Origin: Ostrinia nubilalis
Taxonomy: Eukaryota > Arthropoda > Insecta > Lepidoptera > Crambidae
Direction: 5' to 3'
NCBI RefSeq assembly: GCF_963855985.1
Contig: NC_087106.1
Location: forward strand, 6,679,001-6,743,000
Length of the DNA: 64,000 nt
Shown: one piece after another, positions 23,389 through 33,550 of the stretch
How positions within the stretch are numbered: the first letter of the stretch is position 1
Layout of the letters: each line of letters opens with the position of its first letter
Made by a program: the position numbers and the translations under genes
The notes under the pieces: model-generated
Told to the model about the DNA's origin: nothing
Database searches by the model: none
The model's input: the letters and a program-made list of their open reading frames with translations, nothing else

Positions 23389-24040
23389 TAGGTTATCTGG
23401 GGCGAGAGCTGATTTGTCACACACACATTCTAAAAGTATGCATAACTTATAACCCAAGCAAGGCTGGCTAGTTTCGTTGCTTCTGTAACAATCGTTTATT
23501 TTCCCATCGGCAAAAAAAGCTTGTTTTCAAAAAAAGTTTTTGGTTCCCTAGAAAACACCCAATGTTTATACATTTTTATTGTAAAGTAGAGTCTACTTCA
23601 TAAATAGCCATTTAAACATAATTATACTATGTCTGATAGAATAAGTTTGTACTATTTAATATCTAACAATTACCTACGTATCTAAATTGTGTTTTAATCT
23701 TCCATTTTCCATTGATTACATAACACACTTACCCTAAGCGCACAAACTAAAACATTGACTCTAACAATCTAGTCGAGAGGATTGTATCGATCAACATCCG
23801 ATTACCCTCAACTCGAGTGCTCGAGTGCTCGAGCCGGGCATCAAACGGGCGTGTAATTGCATATTTGCAGTCGAATTTGGCCACAGTTGGTCTAATCTTT
23901 TTTCAATATCCTCTTGAGATGAATACGTTCAAGTATCTAATTCGTTAATGCTTGAAATTGATACTCTAAAGATGCTTAAATTCAAAATAATAAATATTGC
24001 ATTGCAACCCTTCGAATAAAAACTCAATTGTTATTAAATA

Positions 24041-24235
24041 TCCTACTAATATTATAAATGCGAAAGTTTGGATGTCTGGATGTTTGTTACTCTTTCATGC
24101 AAAAACCACTGAACGGATTTTGATGAAACTTTACAGTATTATTGTTTATAACCCAGAATAACATATAGGCTATAAATTTATGACGATCTGTGACAAACGA
24201 AATTTCACGCGGGTGAAGCCGCGGGCAAAAGCTAG
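24041..24235 (+). mobile_element. Non-autonomous Helitron (Lep1 type)
   Basis: Begins TCCTACTAATATTATAAATG after an A and ends AAAGCTAG before a T, the A/T target expected of Helitrons. A GC hairpin, CGCGGGTGAAGCCGCG, lies just inside the CTAG 3' end. No coding capacity. Confidence 0.85.
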
Positions 24236-25119
24236 TTCTTTATAAATTAGTTATAATGAAATGTTCCACACCCGTTGCTACTTTTATGTATTCTGTGCTA
24301 ACACTAACTTTATTTCAAATACCTACCTTGTTATGCTTAAAAAAACAATGAAAGCAATACTTTTTATTAACTGTTAAAATGATTGTGTATTTTACGCGAT
24401 ATAAAATTGGTAATTTCAGAAATCAAAACTGGTATTACTTAGGCAATGTAATTTACTTTTTGACTCTTCAATGAAAAAACTCATTCCAAGGTAATCGGAA
24501 GATTGTTAAATGCCTACCAACCAAGTTATTTATAGCACATAGTTAAAACGTCATAGGAAACTAACAAAAGCGTTTTAATTTTCCATTCTTGTCTATCCAT
24601 CCACCACTTTTACCAAATTAAAATCATCAAAACCTTTGTAATAATCACCAACTGTACAACAACTGAAACAGCCTAGCCAACAAAAAGTACATTCATATTC
24701 AAAACAGCCTAATATAATTTAGTCGACCCCTAAGTAGGTAATACAATTTCCCAGGTATAAAGTCAAAGAGCCCCCGTCGCAATAAACTTAATTACAGCAA
24801 TACCGACCTCATACGTGACTTATGGTGTAGGGTGGCCATGAGGCTTGGAAAATGTGGGACATAAAATGTAAATAAAAATGTTTTTAAACTCTTAAAGCTC
24901 CGCTATAGAGACACAATACAAATAAATGAGCTAAAAAGAAAATTAAAAGAAAAACAATAAAAACACAAGGGACATGAATTCAGGGCTTTAGTAACAAAAC
25001 ATGTGCTAGCTTAATTTCAGATGAAGTGACAGAAAACTCAAATAAAAAAAACAAAGTTAAGTTCTCAAATGAGAGTGACCAAATTGGTTTTTATCAGTTT
25101 CGTGAATTTACGTCATAGG
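24236..25119. other. Intergenic, no gene recognised
   Basis: AT-rich sequence without an open frame, repeat or motif I can support. Confidence 0.5.
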
Positions 25120-25723
25120 CCAGTAGAATTAAACACAAAAATTGATTAAATCGGAAATAATTCCTACAAAAGATTTTTTTGCTTTAATGGCTTCATTGGT
25201 TGCCCATTAAGACTCTCCTAAGTTTTCGACTTCGACGGAGTTGTGCTTAAGTTGTGGGAGCCCCCGAAAGGGGCGTTTTTTCGGTTTTCCGGTTATACCG
25301 TGTAAAGGACTTACCCTATCGAAAAGTGGTCTTCATGACGGTTGAAGGGCACTTAATCCTGCATTGAATAAGACCAAATTCAAATGTTTTGGACAAACCG
25401 TTCCCGCGCTAAAGTTCGGAAAAGTAGAAAATATACGTATAATTAATGACCCTCTCCACGTCCAATGGCTTATTACCCACAGGCTTCCAAGTCTTGAAAA
25501 GGGCCACCTCAACCAGTGTAACCCTATCAAGGCTTACGAGCTTGATGCGCCTATCCTTGTGCGTCCCAGCCGTTCCTTAACTGCGGTTGGTGCACCTCTT
25601 TCTTGCACTCTCCTGAATGACCCTATGTTACCTACTGTGGCTGTCCCTCTTCCTTGCAGCCTCCTGCACGACTACGTTGCCTAGCCGTATGCTTGGTCCA
25701 AGGTTCGACGCCACAAAATCAAC
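25120..25723 (+). repeat. 604-bp repeat R, left inverted copy
   Basis: Pairs as an inverted repeat with 30206-30798, at roughly 89% identity in a 230-base sample compared by eye. A frame at 25364-25684 includes IINDPLHVQWL and NQCNPIKAYELD and is open in both copies. The changes include many amino-acid replacements, so I see no sign of coding constraint. Family not recognised. Confidence 0.8.
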
Positions 25724-25849
25724 TTCGCACGCGTGAAAATAGTTTAAATACTATTTTCCGTGCTTGCAACATTTTTCTTTACTGCTTCGGCTCTATTAGT
25801 CGTAGAGTGATTGTATATATCCTATAATAATAATATAATAATATAAGCC

Positions 25850-25855
25850 TTTATT
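25850..25855 (-). terminator. Poly(A) signal of the RTE LINE
   Basis: AATAAA on the - strand, 48 bp beyond the ORF2 stop, just before the terminal trinucleotide-type repeat. Confidence 0.5.
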
Positions 25856-25902
25856 ACTGGATTACAAGGTATTTTTACAACATTAACATTTCATTTTACA
25901 AT

Positions 25903-28680
25903 TTAGTTGCACTCATCTCCAGTTTGTCCTTGGACATAGGCCTCCTCCAATGATCTCCATGCTTCTCTGTTTCTAGCCATTTGTGGCCATAATGGCCCTG
26001 CTAATTCGCGGATATCGTCCTCCCATCTTTTCGCTTGTCTGCCTCTGCTTCTTTTTCCTTCACGGGGATACCATTCCGTTACGGCTCTTGTCCATTTCTC
26101 TTTCTTTTCCCTCATTAGGTGTCCCGTCCACTTCCATTTCAACTTTCTAATTGTTGCAACAACACTTCTGAATTTGGTTTTTGATTTTATTGTGTTTAGG
26201 TTTATCTTGTGTTTAAGTTTCACTCCCAATACACTTCTCTCCATACTATTTTGGCATACTTTTAACTTTTTAAGTTGTTGCTTAGTTAGTGACCAGGTTT
26301 GGCAAGCATATGTGAGGCAGGGTAGTATACAGGCATCAAATATTTTCCTTTTGTGGAACATCTTTAGGTTCCCGTTTTTCATTACCTCTGCTAGTGACCA
26401 GTATCTCTTCCATGTGTTTGTTATTCGTCTATCTATTTCTTTGCCCATGCATTCTTTGTTGGAAATTAGATGTCCCAAATAGATGTATTCATCTTCATAC
26501 TCAATTTCTACTTTGTTTACGTGTATTTTCACTTTAGTTGAGTTAGTCATCACTCTTGTCTTTGAGGTGTTCATAAGAAGACCCACTTTGGCACTTACAT
26601 CACATAATTCTTGTAGCATCTTTTCCAATTGTTGTGGGCAATCTGAGAACACCACAATATCGTCTGCGAAACGTAGGTGTGATAGTAATTCTCCGTTTAT
26701 GTTAATTCCGCTTTTCTCCCAGTCAAGTTCTCTGATGATCATTTCAAGTACAGCAGAAAAGAGTTTAGGCGAGATCGGATCTCCTTGTCTGACACCTCGA
26801 GTTATAGGGAACTCTGGTCCAGTGTTTTCGAGCTGTATTTCTGCTGTACTTTTTGAGTATACTTCTTGTATTAATTTTATGTATTTTTTGTGAACACCTT
26901 GTGTCTCCAGTGCTGACCATATTGCTTTGTGTTCTATAGAATCGAATGCCTTGCTGTAGTCAATGAATCCGATATAGTATGATTTATTATATTCTTGAAG
27001 TTTCTGTAAGACTTGTTTTACTACATGTATGTGATCTACTGTTGAGAAATCTCTTCGGAATCCTGCCTGCTCTTTAGGTTGGTTTTCATCAAGAGTGTTC
27101 GATATTCTGGCTAATATTATTTTTGAGAAGACTTTGTATATATTGGACATTAAGCTTATGGGTCTGTAATTCCCTACATCCCCCCTATTCCCTTTTTTAT
27201 ATAGAAGTATAATCGTTGACTTTGTCCAGTTTGTAGGTATGGTCTCGCTAACTATTATTTCATTAAATAACTTTGTCAGGACTGGAGCTGTTTCGGTGAT
27301 AGTAGCTTTCAGAATCTCGTTTGTGATATTATCAGGTCCAGGAGATTTTCCATCTTTTTGGGTTAGAATTGCTTTTTCTGTTTCTGATAAGAGGATAGGT
27401 GGTATCGATTCATCGTTAAAGTTGTTACAATTTAAGTTTTTTGGTTGGTATTCGTTGTTGCAGTCCATGCCTGTGTAAAGTGTTTTGTAGAACTCTGTTG
27501 CAATGTCGAGAATTGCCTTCCTGTTCCCTGTGCATATTCCCTGTTTGTTCTTTAGATTTGGCATCCATTCTGTTTTGTCTGACAGCTTCTTATAAGCCTT
27601 CTTTATTCCTCCTGTTTTTTCAATATGATATTTGATGACATCGTTTCTTCTTACTTTGTTATCCTTCTTTATATTTTCATTGATTTTCTTGCTTATTTCC
27701 GTGATTTGTTTTGTATTAGATTTTTTATCATTCAGTAGTTCTTTCCGTTGTTGGAGTAAATCTTGGGTGTGTGTAGATATCCTTTTTTCTTTTGGCATTG
27801 ATTTGGTTCTGTCGATCTCGTTTTTTAAGGTAGTTATGAATTTATTGTAGATTTCTTCTATATTCTTACTGTTGGATTTATCCATCTCGTTTTCCAGTGC
27901 GTTTTTGAAATTTATCGTGAAGGTTTCCAGATTTTTATTGGTGATGTATGATTCAGGTCTCTTACTATACGTTTTTCTTGTTTTCTTTACTGGGTTTCCT
28001 TCCAATATTGCACGAACCATTCCATGGTCTGTATTGAAGTTCAGGTTATTTATTACAGTAACATCCTTGATCCTATCTTTTTTATTTGTCATTATATAGT
28101 CTATTTCATTCGTGTATCTTCCACAAGGTGAGATCCAGGTCCATTTCCTTGAATTTCTTTTTTTGAAAAAACTGTTCATAACGGACAGTTTATTTTCAGT
28201 CGCAAAGTTTACCAGTGATTGACCATTTTTACTTCTATGTCCATGACCAAATCTTCCAATGATCTTCTCTTCTCCTGTTTTGGATGTACCTACTTTTCCA
28301 TTAAAGTCACCCATAACTATAAAATTGGAATGTGCCTGCGTTATGGTGGATTGTAGATTACTGTAGAATGATTCAATCTTGTGCATGTCCTCGTTCTTTA
28401 CTGGTTCTGTTGGTGCGTATGCCTGGATGATTGACCATGGTTCCTTTTTGTTTCCAGTGGGTAGTCTTACATTTAGCATTGATATTCTTTCTGAAATCCC
28501 TATGAACTCTTCGATCTCCGCTAGAAGTCTCCTTTTCACTAGAAATCCAGTTCCATATAGGCCTGCCGTTTCACCTTTATAGTATAGTATGTATTCTTTA
28601 TTTCTCTCTTCTATGCCTTCTCCTTCTCTTCTCATTTCGCTGATACCTACTATGTCCCATTTTAGGTAATTAAGGGCCAA
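25903..28680 (-). CDS. RTE ORF2: endonuclease / reverse transcriptase
   Basis: Encodes the enzyme that nicks target DNA and copies the element RNA. Counting from the TTG codon at 28680 (925 codons), the apurinic-type endonuclease covers about 1-225, with SEMRREGEG, IVMGDFNGKVG at 121-131 and the TDHG box at 217-220. RT covers about 430-720: GKSPGPDN, YRPISLMSNIYKV, FIDYSKAFDSIEH, GVRQGDPISPKLFS and the FADD catalytic box at 671-674. The C-terminus has RGRQAKRWEDDIRELAG. The endonuclease really starts upstream: the same frame is open back to about 28971 and includes ICTLNTRTLRTEENL, with no early ATG. ORF2 is therefore probably expressed by -1 frameshifting from ORF1. All catalytic motifs are present, and the length suits RTE ORF2. 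Confidence 0.9.
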   Translation of the reverse strand: MALNYLKWDIVGISEMRREGEGIEERNKEYILYYKGETAGLYGTGFLVKRRLLAEIEEFIGISERISMLNVRLPTGNKKEPWSIIQAYAPTEPVKNEDMHKIESFYSNLQSTITQAHSNFIVMGDFNGKVGTSKTGEEKIIGRFGHGHRSKNGQSLVNFATENKLSVMNSFFKKRNSRKWTWISPCGRYTNEIDYIMTNKKDRIKDVTVINNLNFNTDHGMVRAILEGNPVKKTRKTYSKRPESYITNKNLETFTINFKNALENEMDKSNSKNIEEIYNKFITTLKNEIDRTKSMPKEKRISTHTQDLLQQRKELLNDKKSNTKQITEISKKINENIKKDNKVRRNDVIKYHIEKTGGIKKAYKKLSDKTEWMPNLKNKQGICTGNRKAILDIATEFYKTLYTGMDCNNEYQPKNLNCNNFNDESIPPILLSETEKAILTQKDGKSPGPDNITNEILKATITETAPVLTKLFNEIIVSETIPTNWTKSTIILLYKKGNRGDVGNYRPISLMSNIYKVFSKIILARISNTLDENQPKEQAGFRRDFSTVDHIHVVKQVLQKLQEYNKSYYIGFIDYSKAFDSIEHKAIWSALETQGVHKKYIKLIQEVYSKSTAEIQLENTGPEFPITRGVRQGDPISPKLFSAVLEMIIRELDWEKSGININGELLSHLRFADDIVVFSDCPQQLEKMLQELCDVSAKVGLLMNTSKTRVMTNSTKVKIHVNKVEIEYEDEYIYLGHLISNKECMGKEIDRRITNTWKRYWSLAEVMKNGNLKMFHKRKIFDACILPCLTYACQTWSLTKQQLKKLKVCQNSMERSVLGVKLKHKINLNTIKSKTKFRSVVATIRKLKWKWTGHLMREKKEKWTRAVTEWYPREGKRSRGRQAKRWEDDIRELAGPLWPQMARNREAWRSLEEAYVQGQTGDECN

Positions 28681-28971
28681 TTCCAGCTCTTGTAGGTTCT
28701 CCTCTGTCCTCAGAGTTCTTGTATTTAGCGTACAGATATGTGTGACATTGTTGTTGTTCCTTGTAGCGTTATGTGTTTTGTTCTGTTTGTGTGATGAGGC
28801 CTTTGAAATCGTTGGAGGGTGGTAGTCTACATCTCCCGCGGTGACCAGCCGTCTTGGGAGAGGGGTTGGGGTGTTGTTGTTGGTTTTTATTTTAGTTTGT
28901 TGTGTTGTTTGGTTTGTCTTGTCCGGGTTCCAGTTGAGGGAAGAAGTTTTTAGTTTTTTGAAGTTTTTGGC
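28681..28971 (-). CDS. RTE ORF2, N-terminal extension without an ATG
   Basis: In frame with ORF2 and open from the TGA near 28972-28974. It encodes a basic, Asn/Thr-rich leader followed by NVTHICTLNTRTLRTEENL, the start of the endonuclease fold. It overlaps the last 22 bases of ORF1 in the -1 frame. The lack of any ATG until inside the endonuclease argues for recoding rather than independent initiation. Confidence 0.7.
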
Positions 28972-29732
28972 TCAGACACCGATGATGCTCTACCTCGTGC
29001 CACATAATTGAATATGCTTGGTTTTACTACTCCTTGTGTATTGCTTGTAGATGGCTCATCAATACGTTTGTCGGTAATTTGTTTCTTCCTGGTGCATGTT
29101 GAAATTGTTTCTGGCGATTCTACCTTTTCTCTTTTCCTTTTCTCTCGGTTAGCATCTTTTGGGTTTTTTACTATTAACTTATCGTATTTCAGATAAGCTA
29201 AATTTCCCTTCTTTCTTTCTTCTTCCAGCATTGGTTGTAGTTTTCTGCGGGTTTCTAAAACTTCTTTTGGAAAGTCTTCTTTAAGATAGATGCCTTGTGG
29301 CAGGTTGGATTTGTTCTTCTGAATAAGATGTTTCTTCCATGTTGTTGTGAAGGAGACCACTACCGGTCGATTTTTATCTGAGCGCTGCCCGATTCTATAA
29401 ATTTTGGCTATCTCTTGACTGTCCAGGTAAATGCCCATATCTACTATTATTTCTTTCAAATAATCTACTAATTCACATTCTGTTTTCTGTTTCTCTTCTA
29501 AACCGAAAAATACTAGGTTGTTCTTTCTCTTTTCCTTTTCCATAGATTCTATTTTCTGTTCAAGGTTTGTTATTTTTGTTTTTAAGGTTTTGTTTTCTTC
29601 CAAGACTATTTTCATTTTTTCATCTAGAGCTTGCATGACGTTATTGGTGACATTTGTTGTTATTGTCAAAGTTTGTTGTTTCAGCTTCTCGTCTAGTTTA
29701 GTTAGCAGCAACTCCATAATATTTTGATCCAT
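28950..29732 (-). CDS. RTE ORF1: coiled-coil nucleic-acid-binding protein
   Basis: 260 aa from the ATG at 29732. An N-terminal heptad-rich coiled coil spans about 8-70 and ends NLEQKIESMEKEKRK. Next comes NNLVFFGLEE, the signature that opens the RNA-binding half in ORF1 proteins of insect RTE/L1-like elements. A conserved region follows (EIAKIYRIGQRSDKNRPVVV, then LKEDFPKEVL). The Lys-rich tail ends SVSEPKTSKN. Such proteins package the element RNA and act as chaperones. The stop TAA (28950-28952) directly follows a -1 slippery heptamer. The frame is intact. Confidence 0.85.
   Translation of the reverse strand: MDQNIMELLLTKLDEKLKQQTLTITTNVTNNVMQALDEKMKIVLEENKTLKTKITNLEQKIESMEKEKRKNNLVFFGLEEKQKTECELVDYLKEIIVDMGIYLDSQEIAKIYRIGQRSDKNRPVVVSFTTTWKKHLIQKNKSNLPQGIYLKEDFPKEVLETRRKLQPMLEEERKKGNLAYLKYDKLIVKNPKDANREKRKREKVESPETISTCTRKKQITDKRIDEPSTSNTQGVVKPSIFNYVARGRASSVSEPKTSKN
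28953..28959 (-). promoter_or_regulatory. Candidate -1 ribosomal frameshift heptamer
   Basis: A_AAA_AAC (X_XXY_YYZ, codons AAA AAC of ORF1) sits directly before the ORF1 TAA. A one-base backward slip continues as CTA AAA ACT, which is exactly the ORF2 frame. A downstream pseudoknot is not evident by eye. Confidence 0.6.
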
Positions 29733-30205
29733 ATTTTAGTAGAATTTATAATATTTTTACTGGCAACACTAGGACAAGAACTGTCAAAATACAAGTTCCT
29801 TCATTCATTCAATCAATGTTATTAGATTGGCACTATTGTTTTTATGACAGATGGGCGCACTTTTATTGTAGGTTAACTTTAAAAGAAATGATCTTGATTT
29901 CACTTTATGCACTATTTTCTGTTGAGATTTCTTCGTAATTTGAGTTATAGTGGGTTTCTTCAGATGATTTCGCAGTTTGATGGTAATTTCACTAGTTTTA
30001 TTAGCACTTATGATTTATTTCGTCGGAGCTGATTCGTATACGTGTTTACGTCCACAATACCGGAACCGGAAACTATAGCCTTCCTCAATTTATGAGCTAT
30101 TCAACACAAAAATTATTATTTCAATCAAACTAGTAATTCTTGAGATTAGTGCGTTCAAACAAACAATCAAAAAACTCTTCAGCGTTTTAATATGAACTTG
30201 TTGTT

Positions 30206-30798
30206 GTTGATTTTTGGCGTCAAACCTTAGACCAGGCATACGGCTAGGCAACGTAGTCGTGCAGGAGGATACAAGGAAGAGGGGCAGCCACAGTAGGTAA
30301 CACAGAGTCGTTCAGGTGAGTGCCAGGAAGAGGTGCAGCAACCGCAGTTAAGGAACGGCTGGGACGAACAAGGATCGGCGAATCCAGCTCGTATGCCTTG
30401 ATAGGGTTACACTGGTTGAGGCGCTCCTTTTCAAGACTTGGAAGCCTGCGGGTAACGAGCCATTGGACGTGGAGAGGGTCATTAATTATACACATATTTT
30501 CTACTTTGCCGAACATTTGCACGAGAACGGTTTGTTCAAAACATATGAATTTGGTCTTATTTAATGCAGAATTAAATGCCCTTCAACCATCAGGAAGACC
30601 ACTTTTCGATAGGGTAAGTCCTTTACGCGGTATAACTGGAAAACCGAAAAAGCGCCCCTTTCGGGGGCCCCCACCACTTAAGCACAACTCCGTCGAAGTC
30701 GAAAACTTAGGAGAGTCTTAATGGGCAACCAATGAAGCCATTAAAGCAATAAAATCTTTTGTAGGAATTATTTCCGATTTAAAAGCTAATTCTACTGG
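30206..30798 (-). repeat. 593-bp repeat R, right inverted copy
   Basis: Reverse complement of the repeat at 25120-25723. The matching ends are the AATTCTACTGG block on the outside (30788-30798) and GTTGATTTTTGGCGTC on the inside (30206). Divergence is mostly point changes. Confidence 0.8.
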
Positions 30799-30935
30799 AC
30801 TATCAATACTTTCGGGTTTGGCCAACCATACATTTGAAAAAATCACTTAGTATTTTAGTATTGAGGAAATAAGTTCATGTAGTACATTGTTTATTTATTT
30901 CTGATTATTTACTATTATCATCTTTATTTAAAAAA

Positions 30936-31076
30936 AGTAAAGGAGCGTATTCACCTAACGAGCGCGCGAGTAGTAAACGTATAATAAAGGCTCCGATTCT
31001 TTACAATCGCACATTTAATTAAAACAAAAAGTCTCTGTAAAGTAAAGGAGCATACCCACCGTACCGCGCGAGCAGA
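30936..31076 (+). repeat. Short direct duplication
   Basis: AGTAAAGGAGCGTATTCACC (about 30938) and AGTAAAGGAGCATACCCACC (about 31040), each followed by a CG-rich GAGCGCGCGAG-like stretch, are two diverged copies about 102 bp apart. Confidence 0.55.
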
Positions 31077-31584
31077 GTGTGTAATTACGTGCTAATTACC
31101 GGTGCGCGAGCGTGCGTGACGAGCGCGCTCAAATCTTCAGGTAGAGCTGTACTATGTATCAATCAACGATATGTTGCTGTATGGGGTATGTTTTGTGTAG
31201 AGAATATGGGCCACTGGATTGTAAAGAAATACCAACGTGCAAAAGAGGTATTTTGTAAGGAAGGAGTAAAATATTTATGTCCAGTTATGTATTATTCATA
31301 ATTAAGTAGATCTATTAGGACGATGTTTCTGATGATGCTGAGTTTCTTCGTATGTAGTTTGGATAGGAGTTATGTTGCAATAAAATTGTATTGTCTGACG
31401 TGCTGTTGACTGAATTATACATTATTTTGTAAGCATTTTGATCGATTCATCATAATTATTATTATTTAACTACAAGAATTTTCTAAAGAAGATTTATTGC
31501 AATAAATAAACTTAAACTGCACCTCATACTTAGTGAGTAAGGTGTTAGTAATCGCCAAATTGCAGACACATAAGCATGAGTATT

Positions 31585-31672
31585 CGTTTATAAACTAATT
31601 GATGGTTTTCTAAGATTCAACTCTATAAAGTGTACAAATAATTTGGTGCAATAAAGACTAAAATAAAAAAAA
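31585..31672 (+). mobile_element. Possible LINE tail
   Basis: ATTTGGTGCAATAAAGACTA followed by an A-rich run resembles a retroelement 3' end. Nothing upstream is recognisable. Confidence 0.25.
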
Positions 31673-31865
31673 AATCTTATCTCATGTGATAAGCTCTACA
31701 AAAGCATTTTTTCTTCGGTTTAGCTCCATATCAACCCTCGGTCTAGGGTCGCGTCGGGATTCAGTGAAGGCTCGCAATAAGATTTCAGATCTGCGTTTGT
31801 ATTCAGTCGACTTACCGAACTGTAGTGGAAGTACAGTCAATGGATGTGACCAGCCGGCGTTTTTG

Positions 31866-31922
31866 GATGGAGTTTGACAGATTTTCGACGTTTGTTAAAG
31901 TAGATGGTGCAACTCAGCCTTA
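31866..31922. mobile_element. MITE half-copy (GGTGCAACTCAGCC family)
   Basis: Has TGGAGTTTGACAGATTTT, then GATGGTGCAACTCAGCC. This is one half of the family seen at 41876-41985 and split at 13641/20013. The other half is missing or too diverged. Confidence 0.55.
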
Positions 31923-31989
31923 ATATGTTTTCACTAAATTTTACAATAAAATTACAATCTAAGGCTAGATGACAAAATTTCAATTATTT

Positions 31990-32182
31990 GTCCGTCAGAC
32001 AGATAATTAGAAAATATTAGACTCATATTTTTTATTTTCTTTCATAATTAAATAATAACAGTGCTACATCGAGTTGAAATGGCACGTTACGTCACGCTTG
32101 ACTAGATTTTTCACTTTTGATTTTTCGATTATGAAAAAAAAATATATGTGTCCAAATTTTTTTCATTATCTGTCTGACGGAC
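31990..32182. mobile_element. 193-bp MITE
   Basis: GTCCGTCAGACAGATAAT at the left and its reverse complement at 32165-32182 form perfect terminal repeats. The pairing continues with mismatches for about 55 bp. The centre holds GGCACGTTACGTCACGC. Confidence 0.75.
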
Positions 32183-32719
32183 TAAATATAATTTCGATTT
32201 CATTACCCAGTCATCATCCCTATTATAAATTCAGTTTACAATGAAAAGCACATTCATGGCGAAGATCACAACACACTGCTAGAGTTGGTTACTTACAGCT
32301 TATTCAAATGTGCGTTTCAGTGCGTTGCATCATCTTGCGTCATTTACAGAACTGTATATCAAAGAGTTTTTCTTTTCCAATTCTTTTTTCATCTTTTTAA
32401 AACAAAGCATTAAGTATTCTCTATATCTCATCTAGTGGCAGTAAGTCTGTCACGCAAGCGACGAGTACGTGAGGTTTTCACGCGGCATTGGAGGCGCCTA
32501 TCGCAGCTCACGCGACGGTGACGTGTCGCGGGAAGTGCCACGCTGAAGACGGGTTTATAGATGAACTCTAACTTCGAGTATTATAGAGATACTTGAGAAA
32601 CGTCCTGAGTTTGAGTTTCGCTATGGTTTGTCGTACGATGTTCCATTGGCATGATGATGATTATTTATTATGTCACTTGCCAGTTCAGTGGTTGAAGTGA
32701 TTGACAAGTGTAATATTAA

Positions 32720-32897
32720 GAGTAGGCGCACACCGTTGATTTTTAGTTGGCTGATAGTTGTGCCCGATTTTAATTTGTATAAAGAATCGGCCAAATCGAA
32801 TCGGCGTAGTGTGCGCACTCCCATACTACATGCCCATACTGATCAACTGCCCGACTAAACTATCGGCAGACGAAAAATCAACGGTGTGCGCCTACTC
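32720..32897. mobile_element. 178-bp MITE with long near-perfect TIRs
   Basis: GAGTAGGCGCACACCGTTGA (32720) matches the reverse complement ending at 32897. The paired region continues through TTTTT and a GATAGTT/AACTATC block. Non-coding; the two frames reported here are products of the palindrome. Confidence 0.8.
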
Positions 32898-33369
32898 TAA
32901 AATAATTGTAATATAATTATATAATTCTTTGATATAATTCAAAACGCTTACAGATCTACATTAACAGACTTCAAACAAGGTGGAGGTTTTATAATCAACC
33001 AATGGGGAGTGTTTGGACGGATGAGATAATATTTGCTAAATTGTACTAACCTACAAACAAAATTTAGTTTCCCTTATATTCTACAGTGACTTGGGTTAGA
33101 TAAAGGAGTTAACGGCTAAACGCTAGCTAGATATTGTGTCGTACTAGCTCAAAATCCTTCCAAAAAGTAAATAGGTATAATATCACACGTTCTCCGATGA
33201 TCCGAGACCGTGAAGATCCGCAACAATGCGGCCATTGTGCGCGGATTAAATTATATCTCAGGACATGACGAGCTCATCCCGGATTGGGGGGTACCCGGTA
33301 CACCTTGGACTTGAGACTTTGATTTCATTATTTTGAACAGACTATCTTAGTCATGTCGTAAAAACAGAC

Positions 33370-33550
33370 CATAGAACTGCCAAATAATAGGAAAGGTAGA
33401 GGACGCCCACTGGTTACCTGATGGTCCACGGTGGCCAAGGACTTAGAGCGTGCCTAAACAAATATTTCGACAACCCAGGACAAACTGTCCTGGCGCCACA
33501 GAACGAGGAGAGCCGACCTCAAATAATGGGAAAGGGCTAGGGCAAAGAAG
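33370..33550 (+). mobile_element. LINE ORF2 C-terminal remnant
   Basis: The + strand reads GRGRPLVT, then VAKDLERA and LSWRHRTRRADLK, with stops between. This resembles the terminal region of lepidopteran LINE polymerases. Decayed and short. Confidence 0.5.

Larger units (their letters stand above)
25830..29760 (-). mobile_element. RTE-type LINE with ORF1 and ORF2
   Basis: Two-ORF non-LTR retrotransposon. ORF1 is 29732-28950. ORF2 is open from about 28971 to 25903. A short 3' UTR has AATAAA (25850-25855, - strand) and ends in a TAT/TTA repeat near 25826-25845. The 5' end is undefined; up to 470 bp before ORF1 may be its 5' UTR. Both frames are uninterrupted, so the copy could be recent. Confidence 0.88.

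Noticed and set aside
25364..25684. Conserved protein in repeat R
   Set aside because: The frame is open in both copies, but many of the differences replace amino acids, so constraint is not supported.
26174..28582. Serial + strand open frames
   Set aside because: Antisense shadows of RTE ORF2, rich in Phe/Ser/Leu as expected from the complement.
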